64,000 nucleotides of DNA from Schizophyllum amplum (lineage: Eukaryota > Basidiomycota > Agaricomycetes > Agaricales > Schizophyllaceae), in the NCBI GenBank assembly GCA_007026445.1, contig VDMD01000005.1, forward strand, positions 372,001 to 436,000. Direction: 5' to 3'. The translations under genes and the position numbers were made by a program. Position 1 is the stretch's first letter. Each line of letters begins with the position of its first letter. Positions 56,186 through 64,000 of this stretch are shown here, one piece after another. The notes under the pieces are model-generated. The model was not told where the DNA came from and made no database searches. It worked only from the letters and a program-made list of their open reading frames with translations.

Positions 56186-56719
56186 GTCTATGTTGTGCGC
56201 TGCCGTTTTCCAATACAATCGACTCTTCTGTGATTGGTCCCTTTCCATCCGACATATCCCAACCCCCCGGGCCATAAACGTTTAAACGGTCACTGAATGT
56301 GGTTCTTAACACACAGTACTTACCACCACGCCAACTGAAGGCTATCCTGAGTAATCACTTCCGAGTCCTCATTACCTCTGCTGGAGTCCTTATGGTCACT
56401 TCCTCCGGCTGGAAAAGTCGTCTCCAAGCCTCCTGAATCAAATTCTCAGCGGCATACAGTCTCTACGATGTCACAGTTGGGGGGGACGGGACTAGAAACT
56501 AGTCCATCGTTAGTCTGAAATTGGGTTCTATAGTATGGGGGCGCGCGTCCTTACGATACATACAATAGACATGGCATACATGGACGAGACAAGAACAGGG
56601 CGCGACGAAAGGAAAGGCGCGAACAAAACGGAGGCACCAAGAAACAGAAGAGGATAACCAAGCGAGAACAGAGATATACAGAAACGATAAAGCAGACAGT
56701 GACATATACATGGGCAGGA
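56186..56719. other. Convergent 3' region, no gene seen
   Basis: Lies between the stops of NUXM and BRN1. A purine-rich stretch of + strand occurs around 56580-56700. No coding signal. Confidence 0.5.
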
Positions 56720-59484
56720 TCAAGACGCCTTCGTGGCCGTCGGGTCACGATATACCTGCAATTATATCAGTATCTCGATGCACCAACAAACACGCTACAC
56801 ACCTTGACATCCCACAAATTCCCAACCTTCTCCTGCGGCTTCGCCTCTTCATGCCCATCCTCATCCTCATCCTCATCCACCACCCCCAACCCCGCCGGCG
56901 CCTCAAGCTTTAAGCCCTGCTCGTTCGCCAAGTGCAGCAGGCAGATGAAGCAGAAGCTCGTGCTGATGTCCTCCAGCTTGTCCTCCTTGTACACCGTCTG
57001 CAGCCCCTGGATGACCTCGCCGAAGGCGCGGCCGTCGCTGAATTGGGGTGAAGCGTCGTCGTCGTCGACGTCCTGTGGATAAGCGCGTTAGCCCGAAGCC
57101 GGCAAGGCAAAGAGCGCCGTATCGCAGTACGCAGTACGCACCATAGACTCAGGCTCCTTGATAGTCATTTCTAGCCCTTGCCAGATATTGTCCTTCAGCT
57201 TGCGTACGTCCACCCGCTTCGCACGCCGCGCATAGTTGATGCTCTGCGGCCTCAGCCGGCGCGCCGTGCCCAGCGTGCTCGCCGCCAGATCCTGCTCGCT
57301 CTCATCAATATCGTCCTCCATGAACTGCGTGCTGAATGGTGGCGCTGCAAAGGCATGTGTCAATCGCCCATTGACCAAGTACGATACGGAACACCTACGA
57401 TCACCACCATCGTAATCATCATCGCCGCCCCCGTCCCCAGCAGCTTGCTGCTGCCAATAGTCGTCCGCGACCTCCCCGTCGCCCCGCTCGTTGATCACCG
57501 GCTTCCGACCACGGATCTTGATCTGCACGAGAGTCAGTAGAATATCCTGTTAAATTTTTAGAAGTACACGCACCGCGAACCTGCTCTTGAGGAAGAGCGT
57601 GATAAGCTGCCGGCTCGAGAAGTGCATATCGTCAGGAAGGAGATGCTCGTCCCTCTTCTTCTTCCCGCGCGCATTCGGGCCAAAGCCGGTGAGGTTGATG
57701 CTGGTCTTCGAGGTCGCGAAGAGCTTCGCGTTAATTTCCTTCATGCTCTCCGGGCGGTCACCGAAAGGAACTTTGAACGGCTCCTTCTTCTCGCGCGGCT
57801 TCTTGGGCTTGTTCTCCGTGGACTCATTGTCGCCTATCATCAGATCGCCGCTTTAGCAAACAAAGCCTGATATATACACGGGCCAGACATAAGAACTCAC
57901 GCATATGCAAACGCGCCAGCCGACTCGGGCGCTTGAGCGGACCACCGGGACCCATCCAATTGGCATTACCGCGCTTGTCAAACTCCTCGAACATGTTCTT
58001 CTCGTTATCGTGCGTCATGGCCATGAAGAGCTCGCCATCAGTCCGCGTAGGGTCGAATGGCTCGTGTCCAGCGCCGCCGCCGACTCCCGGGGTGCCTCCG
58101 CCGCCGTAGTCGTCCCCACCGCCGTAATCCGCGTTGCCTTGATCGTCACCATAGTCCGCACCGTTGATGGGGCCATCGTCGAAGACTTCCCCGTCATCGT
58201 GGGCGAAGAAGTCCTCCTCAGCCTGCGGTTCCGCGCCGTCAATGTCCATGCCAGTATCGTTGAAGCCAGCGCCAGTATCATCGTCGTCGTCATCCATATA
58301 CACGCTCAAGGGCTGGTTGAGCATCGCATCCTGGGACTTAGAAAAGGAGAAGTCGTTCAGCGAGTGCGATATAGCTTTGTCCTCGAGAAGGGAAAGGTCG
58401 GGCAGGAATTTGCCTGACGAAAAGGTAAGAAGAATTCGTGGCAGGTTGAAAGGAGACATACTCTTGATCTCAGTCAGGTCAATCAAATCCTCGGGCTCAT
58501 CGCCTTCGATCTCATCTTCCTCGACCACTCTGCAGACGGAGTCGCTGGCGTCAAATATGATGCGAAGCGCGCTATCCTTGCCCACGCCCAGGCTCAGGTG
58601 GTTCATGAGCAAACCCTGCGCGCCTCCTTCGTCAAAATCGGCACAAGTCTTCTTGAACAAGGGGTCGACGCTGAACTCGAGATCCAGCTTCTCAACGCGA
58701 AGCTTAGATGGATTGCCCAGGGTAGACTCTGCCCGCTTGGTTTTCTTCTTCTTAGGCTGGCTGGGATCCGCGTCGGGGTTGTCTGACTCGCCGCCCTCGT
58801 CGGCGTCCTCATTGCCGCCCGCGGCTAGATGGGTCGCGAGCTTGCTGGTCTCTGTGCCGACGCTGTCGACGCGGCTCGTCCAGATCTTTACGCAGCCGTC
58901 GAGCGTGCAAGACGCACGCTGGAAGTTGATCGAGTTATCATCTTTGTTGCGCAGGAGCTGTTGGTTGTGGAAGTAGTCGATGAGGGACAGGTTCCATGAA
59001 TTGCCGGCGTTGATTTTCTACAAAGACGCGTTCATATCAGGACGCTTAGCAGGACAAGGGGGACACGCACGTTATCCGTCGCCATCTTCATCCATTGCTC
59101 AAAGTTTGAGTTCATGACATCGAGTGGCACGTTGAGCGTGGTGGGGGCGGGCACGCTGCGTAATGGCCGCTGCTGCCTTGGCGCGCGCGACGACTCTGCC
59201 TGCTGCCGACCCTCGTCCTCCTCATCATCGGCGGGAAGGACGTTGATCTTCGTGCTCTTCCGCCGCCTGCGCCTCTCCGCTGCGTCGTCCTGCATGCTGG
59301 ACTCCTTGAGCGCGGCGCGGCTGTCGTTCAAGCTCGAGTCGCCGTCCGGGGGATGATACTCCGACATGCGCCGTTTCGCGTTCGATTTGCGCGGCTTCGG
59401 GGTCGCCTGGCGTTCTGAGCCCGACTCGGAGTCATCGTCGTATAGCGGCAGGGACGACTCATCAGGAGATTGACGACGCGCCAT
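56720..59484 (-). CDS. BRN1: Condensin kleisin subunit (CAP-H/Barren)
   Basis: Bridges the SMC2-SMC4 heads in condensin during mitotic chromosome compaction. It starts MARRQSPDESSLPLYDDDSE; MNSNFEQWMKMATDN then KINAGNSWNLSLIDYFHNQQ (N-terminal kleisin helix); FQRASCTLDGCVKIWTSRVD; LDLEFSVDPLFKKTCADFDE; a long acidic Gly/Asp-rich linker (DDYGGGGTPG); FATSKTSINLTGF; DDMHFSSRQLITLFLKS; VDVRKLKDNIWQGLEM; TSFCFICLLHLANEQGLKLE. The last exon reads VYRDPTATKAS and stops at 56720. About 9 exons. Order and motifs match Barren family proteins throughout. Confidence 0.93.
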
Positions 59485-60387
59485 AGTGGTACCAAACAAA
59501 AGGCGTTTGTGCACGTGACTCATGCGTGCGCGCGTCCTGTCACACTCTTTGCGTACGGTCACGCCCGAAGTTCGAGTTGACTCATGCGCATTCTTCAGGT
59601 CGTGCGTTTTTGAGTTGGCTCTGAGTTGGCCAGGGAAACGCTTTCCATCCAGGACAATATTCAATGTTGTAAAGGTATACGGGAGAGCTAAAATGGATGC
59701 TCATTGCTTTGTCCAAGAAGTGGACTGTACATCGAGGGCCGTATCGAAGGCCTCTTCCTGTACAGGTAGGCTGCGAACTTGGGTCAGGGCGTCGCCTGTG
59801 AGGATATATGACAGCCCTCCTGCGCAGAGCTACAGTACTTAGCAAGACTTAGCACGGCCAATCGTTATCAGCCCACGAAACAGTAACTTTTACGTCTGCG
59901 GGGTCGCATAGTGCACCGCTGAAAACTATAGACTCCCTTGTGGCTGTAGTAGGTCGCGCCAGGGACTGGTCTGTTGGTCCGACTCCGCGGGAGAAAATAC
60001 GTGATGGGGCAAGGGTTTTGAAATCGTGACACGCGGCACGCGGGTGTAACGGTCGCGAGCGTGGACCGGCGGCTGTCCTGTTTCCTGTCTCTATCTCTCT
60101 GGAGCTCGTGCATAGGCGCCAGAGCTGTACGAGCGCCCGTCTGTCGTCCGGCACGGGTGTATGTTAACAAGACCCCTCAAGTCCTTCTTTTGATTTCTTC
60201 TCTTTTTCTCTTCTCCTCCATCTCCTTTTTCGCGCCCGGCACCGTCGCCGACAACCAGCATCCCGACGCCACCTCAGTCGTCGCCCGACGCCACCCCGCG
60301 GTCACCCACGAAACAGCCTGCCCCTGCATCCCACCCTCGCACAGGACTCGCGCAGCTAGATCGTGCGGATCTAATCCAGTCATCATA
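59485..60387. other. Divergent intergenic region, BRN1 / SPG1
   Basis: 0.9 kb promoter region between two cell-division genes read in opposite directions. A strong pyrimidine tract (TTCTCTTTTTCTCTTC and similar, about 60180-60235) lies 150-200 bases before the SPG1 start, as often seen at fungal promoters. No coding signal. Confidence 0.5.
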
Positions 60388-61286
60388 ATGTCCCACTCCG
60401 CGTCGTCCTCCATATCCATGGCCTCGCCTACCAACGGTGTAGCGGGGGGCAGCGGTCAGACTCCCCACCCTCTCCTTGAGAACAACGACGAGAAGAACAG
60501 GTACGCGCGTCGCCGCCCTTCCTGCGCGCGCGCAGCCCCTCACTCCGTCCTCCCGTAGCGTCGTCATCAAAGTTGGCATGGTGGGCGACTCGCAAATCGG
60601 CAAGACCAGTCTCATGGTCAAGTACGTTGAGGGCAGCTTTGACGAGGACTACATACAGACGCTGGGTGCGTGTGCCAAGATGCTACGCAGCGATGAGAAA
60701 ACCTGACGGATGCCCCAGGCGTCAACTTCATGGAGAAGACGATATCCGTGCGGCGGACGACCATCACATTCTCAATATGGGATCTAGGCGGACAGCGAGA
60801 ATTCGTCAACATGCTCCCACTAGTATGCAACGACGCCGTCGCCATCCTCTTCATGTTCGACCTCTCGCGGAAGTCGACGCTCAACTCTGTCAAAGAATGG
60901 TACCGGCAAGCGCGAGGATTCAATAAGGTGCGTCACCGCATCCAGGCTGCTACCTCCGCTGCTCACCCTATGCTCCAGACGGCCATTCCATTCCTCATCG
61001 GCACCAAGTACGACCAGTTCGCGACGCTGCCGCGCGACGAGCAAGAAGAGATCACAAAACAAGTCCGTTCCCTGACATCGTTCCTACGCAACAACCGCTT
61101 ATCTTGTTCTAGGCGAAGCGGTTCGCAAGAGCCATGCATGCTTCCTTGATCTTCTGCTCGACATCCGCTTCGATAAATGTGCAAAAGATCTTCAAGATAG
61201 TCCTTGCGAAGGCCTTCGATCTTAAATGCGTCATACCGGAAATTGAAGGTGTCGGCGAGCCAATACTGATATACGTCGACGTATGA
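60388..61286 (+). CDS. Septation-initiation/mitotic-exit GTPase Spg1/Tem1
   Basis: Ras-like GTPase at the spindle pole body that triggers septation or mitotic exit. It starts [21 protein letters not shown]-loop [49 protein letters not shown] (DxGGQ as in the family); [30 protein letters not shown] (TKxD); [20 protein letters not shown] (SAS motif); ends [13 protein letters not shown] without a CAAX box, as expected for Spg1/Tem1. Five or six exons. Divergent from the condensin gene. Confidence 0.93.
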
Positions 61287-62229
61287 AGGACACGGCGCCG
61301 CAAACAAGCCGTGTGGGGAGCGGAGAGGGGAGGGCGAGGCGGAGTCGCCAAGCGCAGCAGCATAGAGGTGCAGTCAGGCCCTCGCAATGCTCAGCCACAG
61401 ATTAGGGCATGTGTCTATACGGAAGGACTGAAGGAAGGAGAGGACGGCCTGCTCCACATCGTTGACTGTATGTACTTTTGGCTATCCGACATCGGACATT
61501 GTATCTCAACCATCACACCACCTCCAGGCTTACGCAGGACGGAACTGAGCCCGTTATTGTGTCAAGCCCCTGGCCGGCCACGCCCCCTCGGCACCCGCGC
61601 CTCGAGGCCACGGACATCGGTTGGATATAAACGGGATCAGAAAATCGGCTGCTGTTCGTCAGTGTCTGCTGTTCGTCAGTGTCTGCTGTTCGTCACTATC
61701 TCCCACCCCCTGCATATGCATCATAATTCTCGATTTGCTCATCCACCTCTTCGCCTTCCTGCGTAGCATATCCATTCATTCTTTAGGGCCATGGTTCTGC
61801 CATACGTATACTTCACTTCCCCTTCTCTCCTTAACATATACTCACTGTACACTTACCCTCGGAGCCGTATGCACCACCCTGCTGACCGGTCGCGATCGCA
61901 CGCTGCCTGCGCGGTCGTCGCGCTCGCTTGCCTGCCCCTGCCCTCGCCTCTCATCGTATTGCTTACTCGTCACTGTTGTCGCTTTTTGCAGTATTTACTC
62001 TATCTCGTCGTGCACGCTTATACCGTATGCCTCAACCGTCTTGTTTTCCATGGATATACTCTTGCCAAAGTTCAAAAGCTGGCTCGGCAACTGTCGAGAG
62101 CGCAAGTTGAAGTTCATCGAGGACACGGTCATGTGATGGTTTTTCAAAACGCGCCTCGGCAAATCCCGAAATCGGACGATTTCCTGTTCGAACTTCTTCT
62201 TACTGACTTTCTTGGTGCCTGCTGCCGCT
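61287..62229. other. ERG7 upstream region
   Basis: No gene seen. It includes an ATCACACCAC box (61512-61521), one base from the animal SRE-1 sequence ATCACCCCAC, a GGATATAAAC at about 61623, three 17-base repeats, and pyrimidine-rich DNA. A non-coding first exon or short upstream coding exon of ERG7 cannot be excluded. Confidence 0.45.
61649..61699 (+). repeat. Three 17-base tandem repeats
   Basis: CTGCTGTTCGTCAGTGT at 61649 and 61666, then CTGCTGTTCGTCACTAT at 61683. They lie upstream of ERG7, just after a TATA-like sequence. Confidence 0.9.
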
Positions 62230-64000
62230 ATGTACAACAGAGTTGACGTCCCGCACTCGGGCGAACAGCCGTTCACTGACTACTCGCGGTGGCGCCTGTT
62301 AGTCAACGATGGCGGTCGGCACACGTGGCATTACCTCGAGACGGACGAGGAATGCGAGAAGTGGCCCATGAACGAGGTTGACAAGTTCTGGATGGGTATA
62401 CCTTTGGTAAGTGCACGGTGTAGCAATCAACCTTGAGTCCTGCCATGCCTGCATCGTCTTCTGACTTTCACATCTGCGCAGAATCTTCCGACGCTGCCGA
62501 AACCGAACAATTTCTTCGAGGCGGCCCGCAATGGGATGCAGTTTTACAAACATCTGCAAGCTCACGACGGACACTGGCCTGGCGAGTATGGCGGGCCCAT
62601 GTTTCTGCTCCCAGGTGTTGTGATTGGGTCGTACGTTTCTGGCATGACCTTCAAGGACGCCGAACGTCGGGAGATGATTCGCTACCTTATAAACTTAGCG
62701 AAGGAGGACGGCGGCTGGGGCCTGTTAGTAAACCGTTCTCCTCATTCTGGAATGACGCTGACTTGTGAGCGCAGGCACATAGAAGGACAGTCGACGGTTT
62801 TTGGGACGGGTCTGAATTATGTCGCATTACGTCTTCTTGGTGTGGACGCCGAGCATCCGACGTGCGTCAAGGCAAGGTCAACCTTGCACAAGCTAGGTCA
62901 GCTCATAGTGCCCGAATATGTGCTTGCATCTCGTTGACCTGAACATAGGTGGTTGTGCCGCCATTCCTGCCTGGGGTAAATTTTGGCTTTCGTTGCTCAA
63001 TGTCTACGACTGGGAAGGTGTGAACCCCGTACCGCCGGAGCTCTGGTAGTTTCATTTCTCATAGTTGATTCAATGAAACTGACTTCAGCTCAGGCTTTTG
63101 CCCGAATTCCTCCCATTTCACCCTTCTAAATGGTGGATCCATGTCCGTCAGCCATACCTGGCCATGAGCTATCTGTACGGCGTTAGGTTCAAAATGCCAA
63201 CCAACGATCTGACACTCGCTCTCCGGAATGTGGGTAATTGCTCCCGGGCGTATCTCGCTTACTGAAGATTTATATAGGAGTTATACACCGAGGATTACTA
63301 CAGGATACACTGGCCCGCGCAGCGGAACAATATTGCCGCAGTCGACCTTTACTCGCCGCATTCCAAGATCTACGATTTTATCAACGTCGTCCTCACAACT
63401 TACGGCTCTTGCCCCTTCCCGCCCCTTCTCAACGCAGGCGTCAACCGTGCGTACGAGCTCATCGTCATGGAGGACGAGAATACGTCCTATCAAACGCTCG
63501 CCCCGGTGAACAAAATGTTCAACCTCGTCGCGCGCTTCCACCGAGAGGGTAAAGAAAGCGACGCATGGAAGCAACACGAGATCAAGCGCCACGACTTCAT
63601 GTGGCTCGGCCCGGAGGGCATGCGTATATGTGGCACGAACGGCAGCCAGCTGTGGGACATTGCGTTTATCACCCAAGCATGCGTGGAGACGGGGCTGGCG
63701 GAGCTGGAGGAGAATAAGGAGTGCATGAAGAAGGCGCTCGAGTGGCTGGAGGGGGGTCAGATATTGGACCACCCCAAACATTACAAGACGGCGTACCGCA
63801 AGGGCACAAAGGGCGCTTGGGGCTTCAGGTATTTATGGTCCGTCTGCCGCGGGAAGGCGCGATGCTGATGAGTTTGAAGCACGAAGGAGCAAGGCTACCT
63901 CGTCACAGACTGCACAGCGGAGGGCATGAAGTCTGTCATGTATCTCCAGAACCACCTCGAGTACGTCGTTTCAATTCCGCTGGTGGGCCATCTGTATTCA
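62230..64000 (+). CDS. ERG7: Lanosterol synthase (oxidosqualene cyclase), 5' part
   Basis: Membrane-associated ER/lipid-droplet enzyme cyclising 2,3-oxidosqualene to lanosterol in ergosterol synthesis. It starts [136 protein letters not shown]; and [20 protein letters not shown] with the catalytic Asp of DCTAE. The window ends just after the exon carrying LQNHLE, so the C-terminal part is missing only because of the window edge. Seven introns were placed by frame; the one after ELW uses the second of two AG acceptors. The start is the first Met in frame and could be preceded by another exon. Confidence 0.92.

Overview
The window is nuclear DNA from a filamentous basidiomycete, most likely an Agaricomycete. 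Genes are compact and cut by many introns of about 45-60 bases, and the conserved genes read as fungal orthologues (VMS1, POL3, ARP9, RHO3, SEC53, CDK7, a nuclear basket nucleoporin, the complex I NUXM subunit, BRN1, SPG1/TEM1, ERG7). No rRNA, tRNA, CRISPR or viral gene was recognised.

Layout, left half. An MFS transporter with 23 exons (744-3436) is followed by two tandem copies of an unknown gene of about 150 residues. One copy is frameshifted; the other is split by a 786-base foldback element with long terminal inverted repeats and a 6-base target duplication. Then come VMS1 (+) and DNA polymerase delta POL3 (-). A 9.5-kb gene-poor block (12939-22457), full of purine/pyrimidine tracts, minisatellites and hairpins, lies between two direct copies of a 2.1-kb segment holding the 5' half of POL3 and the 5' end of a divergent Nudix gene. 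POL3 is complete only on the left and Nudix only on the right, so the two genes were probably once adjacent, head to head.

Layout, right half. A second, inverted MFS transporter (25661-28443) is followed by a 2OG-Fe(II) oxygenase and a Gfo/Idh/MocA oxidoreductase, both with paralogues further on (43.6 kb and 36.6 kb). Between and beyond them lies ordinary housekeeping content: an HNH-like hypothetical gene, ARP9, RHO3, an ataxin-10-like gene, VMA12, SEC53, a GH105-like glycosidase, CDK7, a basket nucleoporin, NUXM, condensin BRN1, SPG1/TEM1 and the 5' part of ERG7, which runs off the window.

Most notable points: (1) both MFS paralogues need an AT-AC intron at the same position to keep frame, and one of them also has two GC-AG introns where the other has GT-AG; (2) both share 9-base and 11-base micro-exons; (3) the 9.5-kb block with its flanking direct repeats, carrying a degenerate satellite-like repeat with a 40-base double-hairpin core; (4) the foldback element with its empty site reconstructed from the tandem paralogue; (5) a four-copy 21-base promoter array present in only one of two oxygenase paralogues. 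Exon structures were worked out by eye from frame and splice signals, so individual junctions can be off even where the gene call is firm.
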